The position numbers were made by a program, and so were the translations under genes. Below the pieces are notes generated by a model. The model had not been told where the DNA came from. It did no database searches and saw nothing but the letters and a program-made list of their open reading frames with translations. Source: Paramesorhizobium leguminum (lineage in GTDB: Bacteria > Pseudomonadota > Alphaproteobacteria > Rhizobiales > Rhizobiaceae). From it: a DNA stretch of 64,000 bases. Position 1 is the stretch's first letter. Each line of letters opens with the position of its first letter. Location: positions 62,001 through 126,000 of the forward strand of contig NZ_QJTF01000003.1 of assembly GCF_003217235.1 (NCBI RefSeq), given 5' to 3'. This document shows positions 9,537 to 16,763 of the stretch, in pieces.

Positions 9537-10835
9537 ATGGATAACGCCATGATCGATGTCCTCGAACACGCGACCGAGCCAACCGCAGGGCTGGGTCCTT
9601 CCGCGCGCACTCTGATCGCTTCGGTTCTCGGCAACGGCCTCGAATGGTTCGACTTTGTCAGCTATGGCCTGTTTGCCGAATTGATTGCGCGAGCCTTCTT
9701 CCCCGAAGCCCAGCCGGGCATGGCATTGGTCCTGGCTTTTTCAGTTTTCGCCATCGGATTTGTCGTCAGGCCTCTAGGTGGAATACTCTTTGGCCTTTAT
9801 GCGGATCGGGCCGGACGCCGCTCCGCCCTCACGGTGATAATGGCGGTGATGGCGGCGGGAAGCCTGATCTTGGCCCTCGCCCCTTCCTATGTGAGCATCG
9901 GACTTGCCGCGCCGATTCTTATCCTCACCGCGCGCATCCTTCAGGGTCTTTCAGTGGGCGGAGAATTCGCCAGCGCGTCGGTCTTTCTGGTGGAGCACGC
10001 CCCGCCGGGGCGCCGCATGTTCTACGGCAGTCTTCAAATGTGCTCGCAGGGCGTCGGCGTTCTTGTCGCGTCCGCCTTTGCATTCGCATTGCAAAAGAGT
10101 CTGCCGCCCGACCAGCTAGCCAATTGGGGATGGCGGATCCCGTTTTTCGTCGGCGCCATGGTCGGGCCGTTCGGGCTTTACCTGCGTTGGCGGGTGGCCG
10201 AGACGCCGGAATTCGTCAAACAGATTCGCCGTCGCGCTAAAATCCCGCCCCTCTCCTCCCAACTGCCCGCCCTGCTTTGCGGGATAGGCCTTGTCGCGGT
10301 CGGCACCGCCATTTCGCAACTCTGGCATAGCTATCTATCCGTCTATGTGGTGCGAGAGCTTCATCTGCCGCGCAGCGATGCTTCCCTGGCGCTCACTCTG
10401 GCAGGTATCGTTGAGGTATGCACCTATCCGCTGGTGGGCCTGCTTGCCGACCGCGTCGGCGCGTTCCGGGTCTTCTTCTGGGGAGCGACCGTTTACCTGC
10501 TGATCGCCTGGCCGCTCTATGCTTTCATGTTGGCCGAGCCGAACCTGTCTCGCCTTCTCATGGGCCAACTCGTGGCAAGCCTGCTTTTCGCAACAATATC
10601 CGGTTGCCATCCGGGACTTTTGGCGGCGCTCTTTCCGGTAAGCGTCCGCTCCACGGGCGTCGCGCTATCCTATAACACCGCTGTGCTTGTTTTCGGCGGC
10701 CTTGCCCCCGCGACGGTGACGTGGCTCATCGAGGCAACCGGCAGCCCGATGATGCCCGCCATCTACCAAATCGCCATCGCCATCTTTTCGCTGGCTCTCG
10801 TCGCAGCCACCATGCATGGCCGCCGATGGGGTTGA
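9537..10835 (+). CDS. MFS transporter, metabolite:H+ symporter type
   Basis: About 12 hydrophobic segments. GNGLEWFDF at the first membrane helix and GLYADRAGRR in the loop between helices 2 and 3 are signatures of the MHS (ProP/KgtP/ShiA-like) subfamily. The substrate could be an organic acid, proline/betaine or shikimate and cannot be chosen from sequence. The frame is open from 9429, but ATG 9537 (or 9549) fits family N-termini. It is the last chromosomal gene before the prophage. Confidence 0.88.
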   Translation: MDNAMIDVLEHATEPTAGLGPSARTLIASVLGNGLEWFDFVSYGLFAELIARAFFPEAQPGMALVLAFSVFAIGFVVRPLGGILFGLYADRAGRRSALTVIMAVMAAGSLILALAPSYVSIGLAAPILILTARILQGLSVGGEFASASVFLVEHAPPGRRMFYGSLQMCSQGVGVLVASAFAFALQKSLPPDQLANWGWRIPFFVGAMVGPFGLYLRWRVAETPEFVKQIRRRAKIPPLSSQLPALLCGIGLVAVGTAISQLWHSYLSVYVVRELHLPRSDASLALTLAGIVEVCTYPLVGLLADRVGAFRVFFWGATVYLLIAWPLYAFMLAEPNLSRLLMGQLVASLLFATISGCHPGLLAALFPVSVRSTGVALSYNTAVLVFGGLAPATVTWLIEATGSPMMPAIYQIAIAIFSLALVAATMHGRRWG

Positions 10836-10856
10836 AACCCGGCAAATCATTGATTC

Positions 10857-10901
10857 TGGTGCCCCCGGAGAGACTCGAACTCCCGACCCCCTGATTACAA
10901 A
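10857..10901 (-). other. Prophage attachment site (attL): 3' half of tRNA-Thr(TGT)
   Basis: Read on the minus strand this is the anticodon loop TTTGTAA, stem TCAGG, variable loop, T-arm GGGAG-TTCGAGT-CTCTC, acceptor CGGGGGC, discriminator A and CCA. The sequence 5' of the anticodon loop (higher coordinates) does not pair with the TCAGG stem or supply the GCCCCCG acceptor, so the tRNA is not intact here. This is the pattern left when a phage integrates into a tRNA 3' end. The complete tRNA is expected at the other prophage end, outside the window. Confidence 0.8.
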
Positions 10902-11036
10902 TGGTGTCCAAGTGGCGCAACTCAGGGCTTTTTCATCCTCATGTCGCATTTATGTCGCGAGCGCATCCGAATTGGCACGGCTATGGGGTGGCAGGCGGCG
11001 CAGTTGGCGCGGTTGATCTGGCTGCGCCACTCGATC

Positions 11037-11183
11037 TTACTCTCTCCCCTCCGCCACAATCACCGCCATATCGAGAAAATAGGCAAGTTCCTTGTCACCA
11101 TCGTTTGCGGCGATTTGACATAGCTCGCGCAGCATTTCAGCAATGTAGGATAGGTGCACATTGGTATTGTCGTCATCTGTCAT
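11037..11183 (-). CDS. Small hypothetical phage-borne protein (48 aa)
   Basis: Starts MTDDDNTNVH and continues as an amphipathic helical protein (LSYIAEMLRELCQ ... ELAYFLDMAVIVAE). A GAGGGGG ribosome site precedes the ATG. Similar very short helical proteins are common in rhizobial genomes, without known function. It lies beyond the late-operon terminator, between it and attL, so it is probably its own transcription unit. Confidence 0.65.
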   Translation of the reverse strand: MTDDDNTNVHLSYIAEMLRELCQIAANDGDKELAYFLDMAVIVAEGRE

Positions 11184-11319
11184 ATCGCCCCCTCAAAATA
11201 ATACAAAACAACATCTGTATTTAAGATTTCTTGAGGGAGATTAAGCAATGGTCAATATTTTGATCTTCTAATTATACTTAGCGTTCAGTGAATTATATGG
11301 TTAAAATTCGATGAAACGC

Positions 11320-11351
11320 AAAAAGTCCCGCAACCCATCACGGGCCGCGGG
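11320..11351 (-). terminator. Intrinsic terminator of the late operon
   Basis: On the minus strand, CCCGC/GCGGG with an inner CCC/GGG stem is followed by TTTTT. It lies 20 bases past the last late gene. Confidence 0.75.
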
Positions 11352-11371
11352 GTTGGAGAAAAAAGGCAAAT

Positions 11372-11680
11372 CTAGGACTGGCGTTGCCGACCTGTCCCCA
11401 GCGCCGCTAGGACTGCGTCCAGCCGCTTGTTCGTTTCGCGTGTACCTTCGCGGGTTTCGTCGCGCAGTTCCTTCAGCCCCTCGCGAAGCTGATTTATCTG
11501 CCCGTCAAGATCGACGCGGCGGACATATTCATCACGGACAGTATTGATGCGGGCATGGAGGGCGCTATCCCCCTCTTCGCGAGACTTCGAGAGTGACCGA
11601 AAAGCCGCAATTAGCGTAGTTCCGAAGCCGACAATCAGGCCCACGGAAACACCTATCAACCATTGGATTTCTGACGACAC
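11372..11680 (-). CDS. Lysis-cassette membrane protein with coiled coil
   Basis: 102 residues. One N-terminal membrane helix (IQWLIGVSVGLIVGFGTTLIA) is followed by a charged, heptad-like region. The start overlaps the stop of the Rz1-like gene by one base. The position at the end of the lysis block and the single-TM/coiled-coil shape suggest a lysis accessory or second holin-like protein; that is inference. It is the last gene before the late terminator. Confidence 0.65.
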   Translation of the reverse strand: MSSEIQWLIGVSVGLIVGFGTTLIAAFRSLSKSREEGDSALHARINTVRDEYVRRVDLDGQINQLREGLKELRDETREGTRETNKRLDAVLAALGTGRQRQS

Positions 11681-11976
11681 TATTGCAGCCCTCCTTTTAG
11701 CCCGTCATAGAAATCCGCACAGCGACCCGTACGCGCGTTCTGTCTGTCGAGTGCTTGTCTTTCCCGCTTGAGGATCGACAACACCTCAGCGCCGATTGTC
11801 AGCGGCGCATGGGTCTCCCGCACATGGCAATCGGTCGGCAATGGCGGAAGGGTGACCCGCGCCTGCGATTGCCCTTGGATCGTCGCCGCCTCTTTCAGTC
11901 CGCCACCGGCGCAAGAACTCAATGTCATCGACGCCAAGCCGACAAGTGCGACCCTCATCAACAAGCCGTTTCTCAT
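11680..11976 (-). CDS. Rz1-like outer-membrane spanin lipoprotein
   Basis: 98 residues with a lipoprotein signal ending LSSC (Cys22), then a Pro-containing segment (LPPLPTDC). It overlaps the upstream i-spanin by 191 bases in a different frame. This partly embedded arrangement is typical of Rz/Rz1 pairs, in which the lipoprotein links the outer membrane to the inner spanin for the last step of lysis. Confidence 0.75.
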   Translation of the reverse strand: MRNGLLMRVALVGLASMTLSSCAGGGLKEAATIQGQSQARVTLPPLPTDCHVRETHAPLTIGAEVLSILKRERQALDRQNARTGRCADFYDGLKGGLQ

Positions 11977-12262
11977 AGGCCGCGATCTCCTGTTCTGCCT
12001 GTTCGGACTTGGCCCGCTCTGTCTCGCGGGCGTTTTTTAACTGCGCCTGATAGGCGTCGATGACGATCTGCCCGGCGTTGACCTGGCGGTCGCGTTCTGC
12101 CAGTTGCGCCTCGAGCGCAGTCTTCTGAGCTTCAAGGATATATCCCTGCCGGGCCTCGCGGTGGATCATGGGATCATGGATCATGGCGTTATATGCCAGC
12201 ATGAGGCTGGCGCCGGCAGCGGCGCCGATCCCGAGTTTGAGATAATCGAAAATCCCGAACAT
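11786..12262 (-). CDS. Rz-like inner-membrane spanin
   Basis: 158 residues from ATG 12262, whose ATGA overlap with the lysozyme stop decides the start. An N-terminal TM helix (LKLGIGAAAGASLMLAYNAM) is followed by a long Ala/Glu/Gln-rich coiled coil. The C-terminal third, overlapped by Rz1, looks compositionally odd (Arg/Pro/Ala-rich), as expected for a dual-coding stretch. Confidence 0.75.
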   Translation of the reverse strand: MFGIFDYLKLGIGAAAGASLMLAYNAMIHDPMIHREARQGYILEAQKTALEAQLAERDRQVNAGQIVIDAYQAQLKNARETERAKSEQAEQEIAAYEKRLVDEGRTCRLGVDDIEFLRRWRTERGGDDPRAIAGAGHPSAIADRLPCAGDPCAADNRR

Positions 12263-12768
12263 CAGCGCAGCCCCGCGAGGCAAAGCTCAAGCTCGCCTAT
12301 GCGCTGGGCATCCCCATATTCCCGGCGTTTTCGAAGCCCTTCGACAACCCGCCCCCCAGCGCGGTTGAATGCCGTCATTGCATGGCACGCACCCTCCCAT
12401 ACCCTCTCCCGCATGCGCCTTGCCGCCGTGGATGAACAGGCTGCGCCGGTGCCGATGTTGTAGGAGAGGTCGAGCATGGACGCCTGGACGCTAATAGGAG
12501 CCGCGTCGAACGTGCCGATGCATTTCCGGAGCGGCTGCCGGAAATCCTTTTCCAGCCGGGTCTCGAGCTTTTTCAGGCATTGGGCATCAGTATAGTAATC
12601 GCCTTTCTTCACGCCTTTCGTTTCGCCGGCGCAGACGGTCCAAACCCTTCCCAGGCTATCCCAGTATGCGCGATTTTCGACCCCTTCCCACGGAACGGTC
12701 AGATAGGTGGCGGTCAAGACGACTAGCCCTAGACCAGATGCTAGCGCGGCTTTTGCACGTTTACTCAT
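12262..12768 (-). CDS. Phage endolysin, GH24 lysozyme with signal-anchor N-terminus
   Basis: 168 residues. Residues 8-25 form a weakly hydrophobic segment typical of SAR endolysins. The T4-lysozyme-type triad is Glu28, Asp37 and Thr44 (PWEGVENRAYWDSLGRVWT). Conserved helical regions (DLSYNIGTGA; AFNRAGGRVVEGLRKRR) follow. It cleaves peptidoglycan after release from the membrane. It lies directly downstream of the holin (8-base overlap) and upstream of the spanins. Confidence 0.92.
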   Translation of the reverse strand: MSKRAKAALASGLGLVVLTATYLTVPWEGVENRAYWDSLGRVWTVCAGETKGVKKGDYYTDAQCLKKLETRLEKDFRQPLRKCIGTFDAAPISVQASMLDLSYNIGTGAACSSTAARRMRERVWEGACHAMTAFNRAGGRVVEGLRKRREYGDAQRIGELELCLAGLR

Positions 12769-12979
12769 CGTTGAATTCCTTCTGGGCTACGATCCGCGCC
12801 ACGAAAGCCGCCGCCGTCACCAACAGCGACACACCTGCAAACACACCGGTGGGGATGGGATGGGCGTCACCTATCAGCGGCAACGCAACCTCGACGCCGG
12901 ACAGGATACCGGCGAGCAGAATCAGGCGGACGCTCCATGCACGGCGGAGCACCCGCTTCCAGTCGGGAGCGAGTTTCAT
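12761..12979 (-). CDS. Putative holin
   Basis: 72 residues with two hydrophobic helices (VRLILLAGILSGVEVALPLI and GVFAGVSLLVTAAAFVARIV) and a charged N-terminus (MKLAPDWKRVLRRAW). This resembles the small two-TM phage holins recently grouped as DUF7940 (from memory). It would form the inner-membrane lesion timing lysis. It is first in the holin-endolysin-spanin cassette. Confidence 0.75.
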   Translation of the reverse strand: MKLAPDWKRVLRRAWSVRLILLAGILSGVEVALPLIGDAHPIPTGVFAGVSLLVTAAAFVARIVAQKEFNDE

Positions 12980-13033
12980 GGATTACGCTTTCGGCAAATG
13001 CCGCCGCACGGACGGCTTAAGATGGAGGGAAAT

Positions 13034-13087
13034 GGGCGGATGTCGGGGAATTGGAAAGCTGACTCATGCGAGCCTGGACATCCGCCC
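13034..13087. repeat. Inverted repeat in the tail-fibre/holin intergenic space
   Basis: GGGCGGATG (13034-13042) and CATCCGCCC (13079-13087) form a perfect 9-bp stem around a 36-base loop. It lies in the 145-base gap between the fibre-assembly-like gene and the holin. No T-tract follows on either strand, so it is not a standard terminator; an RNA structure controlling lysis-gene expression is possible. Confidence 0.45.
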
Positions 13088-13124
13088 GCAGTCTCCCCGA
13101 TGGCATCAGTAAAGCATGGATTGG

Positions 13125-13574
13125 CTATGCGGCGGTAGGAGCTTCAGGCCACTCGAACGCTGGCAGTTCGGCCAGAAAAGCCTCAACGGTCGGCTGCTGG
13201 CGCTCCCCGGCCTGAACTTTGTCGAGTTCTGTCAGCGCATAGGCCCACACCGCATCGCGCCATGCAACGAAGGCCCTCGCCTCATCCTGCCATTCCGGCA
13301 CGGTCGAGCTTACATAGCTGGCGAGGGTTGCGCCGCTGTCGTATTGCCTTTCAGCGGCGCGGGCATCGATGAGCGATTGCACTGCAGTGCGATAGGCGGA
13401 GATTATCGTCGCCACCGGCATCGAGTATGGCTCGATGAGATTCCCGGACGCCTCCCACCCGGCCAGCATCTGACGATGGCCGTTGTCCACGTCGTCTGGG
13501 ACTATGACTTCCACGCTGTTGATAACGGCGACGATAGCGCCGCTTTCGGTATATTTTGCAGCCTCGATCATCAA
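13125..13574 (-). CDS. Phage protein, possible tail-fibre assembly factor
   Basis: 149 residues. The N-terminal segment (AKYTESGAIVAVINSVEVIV) is followed by a helical region. It overlaps the tail-fibre gene by four bases (ATGA), the usual place of fibre-assembly chaperones. I do not recognise a definite family; the assignment is by position and general shape. Confidence 0.5.
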   Translation of the reverse strand: MMIEAAKYTESGAIVAVINSVEVIVPDDVDNGHRQMLAGWEASGNLIEPYSMPVATIISAYRTAVQSLIDARAAERQYDSGATLASYVSSTVPEWQDEARAFVAWRDAVWAYALTELDKVQAGERQQPTVEAFLAELPAFEWPEAPTAA

Positions 13575-14878
13575 TAAATCTCCGCGTCCAGTAGTCCGTT
13601 GGTGCAGGTCAGTGTGTTGGAGTAGCTATTGTTGGTCGACACGTAGATAGTCCCATCGCTGTTGACGGAGATCACACCGCTCTGAGTAACATCGGCATCG
13701 TCGTACACTCGTCCGGTAAAACTCGGCACGGCCCGCATCCCGATCCACGATCCCACCGAACCGCGGAAGTAGGTTTTGCTCGATCCAGCGTCAGATGGCG
13801 TTTTGAATCGGAAAGGTCGGCAATAGCGATAGCAGAGGAGTAGCTCCAACGCCGGGGAGCGCGATGCCCACGGGTCTCTGTCCGTGGCGTCGCCAAGCAC
13901 GAGCGATACATTGGCCGCCGTTTCCGGCACCACAACTGATGTATCGCCGCCCCCGACCGTGGCTTTGATGGGAGACGCCTTGGTCACGCCGCCAAACGCC
14001 CCATTACCGCCGCCAGTCCACGTGAGGGTGTACTCTCCGCCTGGGAGCGCCTCGACGGGTTGCTCGATGCCGTTTGCGTGACCTTTCCAGCGATCATAGC
14101 CGTAAACGCCGTTGGCAGGCTTTTTAAGACCATTCCGCTGGTTGATACGGAAATCGCCGTTGATGATCCAATCGTAACGCGCGTAGGTGCGAATGTCCGA
14201 AAAGGTCAGATCGCTATTCGCATCGGTTTGCAACAATCGGTTTGGCGCAAGCGCGACGGTTTTCAGATCGCTATTCGCATCGGTTTGCAGAATTTGCCTT
14301 GCACCCAAGGTCAGCGCTGCAAGTACCGTCAGATTGTCGACCTTCGCCAGATCGGCGAGCTTCGTCAGGTTGCCGTGAGGATCGTTGATTCCCAATTCGG
14401 ACAACGACTTTAGCGCCATCGTGTCCGGGCTGGTAAAATACGGCACGACATCCTGCGTACCCGCTAGCGCCCGCAACGCATCCAGATTTTTGCCATCGAC
14501 TGCCTCCAGCACACCGGGACCGGCGGCGCGAAGGTAATTCCCCACCTCAAGCGTGAGCTTGGCGATGGAATCGAGATTGCCGTTCGCGAGCGCCACCAGA
14601 AGATCACGGATCGCGGCCTGATAGCGACTGCCGTCCGGCTGATATCGGATGCGCAGCGGCAAATTTGTCCCTGCTGCCTCAGTCGGGCACGGCAGGAAAA
14701 GCGTCCCTGCATTCTGACCTGTGATGGAGGCAATGATCAGAAAATGACCGGTGGGGGTTATGACCGCATCGCCCGCCTGCAGGGACGCCGTATCCAGAGA
14801 TGAGCCGGTCGTGGTAAAATCGGTCGAGCCGGAGGTCAGTGTAATCGTGCCGACCGTCCAGTCTGGGCGGATCGCCAT
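13571..14878 (-). CDS. Tail fibre / receptor-binding protein
   Basis: 435 residues. The N-terminus (about 1-80) is beta-rich and fits phage baseplate/tip attachment. A middle part carries near-repeats (ILQTDANSDL and LLQTDANSDL, about residues 200-230). The C-terminal domain begins at YDWIINGDFRINQR, an NGDF-type motif frequent in siphophage fibre tips, and continues with a jelly-roll-like region (ELLLCYRYCRPF). It likely binds the cell surface and sets host range. Confidence 0.75.
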   Translation of the reverse strand: MAIRPDWTVGTITLTSGSTDFTTTGSSLDTASLQAGDAVITPTGHFLIIASITGQNAGTLFLPCPTEAAGTNLPLRIRYQPDGSRYQAAIRDLLVALANGNLDSIAKLTLEVGNYLRAAGPGVLEAVDGKNLDALRALAGTQDVVPYFTSPDTMALKSLSELGINDPHGNLTKLADLAKVDNLTVLAALTLGARQILQTDANSDLKTVALAPNRLLQTDANSDLTFSDIRTYARYDWIINGDFRINQRNGLKKPANGVYGYDRWKGHANGIEQPVEALPGGEYTLTWTGGGNGAFGGVTKASPIKATVGGGDTSVVVPETAANVSLVLGDATDRDPWASRSPALELLLCYRYCRPFRFKTPSDAGSSKTYFRGSVGSWIGMRAVPSFTGRVYDDADVTQSGVISVNSDGTIYVSTNNSYSNTLTCTNGLLDAEIY

Positions 14879-14880
14879 GG

Positions 14881-15081
14881 CTATTCCTCCCCACCGTCGT
14901 CATCTGGCAAGCCTGCCTTCAGTTGCTCATTCTCCGCGCGCAGCACCTCCGCAATACGTCGCGTCCGTATCAACTCGCTGGCAAGGATGAGATTGCGCTG
15001 TTTGAGGTGCTCCACCGTCGCCAGCGCTTCGTTTGCGACGGCCTCCACCTCTATGCGGAGCGGTGATTCTTGATTTTCCAT
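14881..15081 (-). CDS. Small coiled-coil phage protein
   Basis: 66 residues, almost entirely charged helix (VEHLKQRNLILASELIRTRR), with an acidic tail. It lies 2 bases upstream of the fibre gene in the late operon. Function unknown. Confidence 0.6.
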   Translation of the reverse strand: MENQESPLRIEVEAVANEALATVEHLKQRNLILASELIRTRRIAEVLRAENEQLKAGLPDDDGGEE

Positions 15082-15137
15082 ACGTTCTCCTTCCCGCGAG
15101 ATGCGGGGTGTGCAGAGCTAAATTGGGGGGGGGTTGG

Positions 15138-16763
15138 TCAGCGGGGAATGGCGAAGATATAATAGCGGATGCCAAGCGGGTCGGGGTAGTTGAAGTTAAG
15201 CTGCCACGCCTTGCCTTCTGGTCGTGTCATTGTGCTCGGGTTGCCCGGCGAGAGATGAAATTTGACGTAATTATCTTCGACGCGGGCAATCGCGCTCTGG
15301 TTCGTCGGCTGGTGGTTATAGCCGCCGCTCGGGTAGTGATAAATCTGCCCGAACATCGGCGGCAGGATGCATCCGGGGAAATTGACGGTATATTTGAGGT
15401 AAGGCCAGAACCCGCTGTTGGTGAAACTGACCGTCTTGGCGACGTTTCCCCATTCTTGACTGTCTGGCGATTCGTTGAATGCAGAAAGGGGCAGCCACCC
15501 CTCAGAGACGATCTGCAGCGTCGGGAACCGGGTATCGAGAAGGATATCGTTCGGAAGCGGCGCGGTGTCCGATGTGCCGGGCTTTTTGATCTGGATGAAA
15601 TCCTGCGCGCCGTCATTGCCGCGATAGAAGGTCAGGTTGCCACCCGTGGATGGCGGACGGAAATCGACACCGAACACCGCATAGCGCACCGTGAGCGCCG
15701 CCTGACCCTCGTTATAAAACGTAACGCCGCCAGCGCTCACGGAATAGGTTAAAGCCACATTATAATCCGGCGTATACCCCGAGATGATCATGGCCGGCAC
15801 ATATTGGGCGGCACCGGTCACGCGAGCCATGACCTCCACGACGCAATCTTCTGACAGGGTTATCCCGCGAGGCGCCGGCACGAAGACCGAACCGCCGGGA
15901 GCGAATGATGCGGTCTCGCCCGCCATGAGACAGAGGGGCGGATTGCGTGTGCTATCGATGATGCGCTGGCGGCCGCTGGAATTTGCCACCGTATAGCCTG
16001 GGCGCGTGATGACGCATTCATTCGATCCCATCCAATCAAGCCGAACGTTCTCCTGCCCGGACTGTGGCGGCAGCGATGGATTGGGGATGGGGCTGCTATC
16101 AGCGGGCAGGTCCCACCAATAGGTTATCATTTCCATTACAGGAGACGAGTTGCCTTGGTATGATCCCTCTGTAATATCGGGGGGGCGGCCTCCGTCTCGT
16201 CCGTCCAGATAGCTTCCATATCTAACCACCCATTGGCCAGGTCGCCCTGAAAAGCGAGGGTCCATACGCCCGCGCCAGTCGCCATAGGTTGCAAAATTCG
16301 TCATCTGCATCATGGCATACGGAAATTGGTATGCTGTCATGATGCCACTCTGGTAGCTCGCCTCTTTTGCCACCCATTGCGCGCTACGATTTCCCGCCGT
16401 AACACGCCCAGTTGCGGTGTTGCGCAGCCGCGCCTCCGCCAAGGGGACAAAATTATCCCCCCGGAATAGTGTCTGTGGGAAAGCATAAGGTAAGTAATAG
16501 TGCAAATTTGATATATCCGTCCGGCCAATCGACCGCATACACGTCGTCGCGTTGCCTCCTAAATCGGTATAGCCGGCGGCATAGGCGGTGTTCAGCGTGG
16601 TCTTCCACGGCTCCTTCACGTACGATATCGCCTGCAACTCGCTGTTGAACAGGAAGCGGCCATAGTCCGAATTTGGCGTTGTCAGATAATCGTCAGCATC
16701 ATTCTTCATTACCTTAACGACAGGCCCGTAGCCGGGCTTCCAACCAACCCCCATGTAGGTCAT
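15138..16763 (-). CDS. Large virion-tip protein, probable minor tail/receptor-binding
   Basis: 541 residues from ATG 16763, which overlaps the tail-tip gene stop (ATGA); a frame open to 17,042 is antisense-like noise upstream. The protein is Gly/Asn/aromatic-rich and beta-like throughout, with no membrane segment. Position between the tail-tip protein and the fibre, and composition, indicate a distal tail component. No catalytic motif seen. Confidence 0.65.
   Translation of the reverse strand: MTYMGVGWKPGYGPVVKVMKNDADDYLTTPNSDYGRFLFNSELQAISYVKEPWKTTLNTAYAAGYTDLGGNATTCMRSIGRTDISNLHYYLPYAFPQTLFRGDNFVPLAEARLRNTATGRVTAGNRSAQWVAKEASYQSGIMTAYQFPYAMMQMTNFATYGDWRGRMDPRFSGRPGQWVVRYGSYLDGRDGGRPPDITEGSYQGNSSPVMEMITYWWDLPADSSPIPNPSLPPQSGQENVRLDWMGSNECVITRPGYTVANSSGRQRIIDSTRNPPLCLMAGETASFAPGGSVFVPAPRGITLSEDCVVEVMARVTGAAQYVPAMIISGYTPDYNVALTYSVSAGGVTFYNEGQAALTVRYAVFGVDFRPPSTGGNLTFYRGNDGAQDFIQIKKPGTSDTAPLPNDILLDTRFPTLQIVSEGWLPLSAFNESPDSQEWGNVAKTVSFTNSGFWPYLKYTVNFPGCILPPMFGQIYHYPSGGYNHQPTNQSAIARVEDNYVKFHLSPGNPSTMTRPEGKAWQLNFNYPDPLGIRYYIFAIPR

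Noticed and set aside
10857-10935. Intact minus-strand tRNA-Thr
   Set aside because: The 5' half does not fold: no D-arm, no partner for the anticodon or acceptor stems. It is only the attL remnant.
10902-11371. Integrase or excisionase near attL
   Set aside because: No frame there resembles a recombinase; only a 48-aa protein and a terminator are found.
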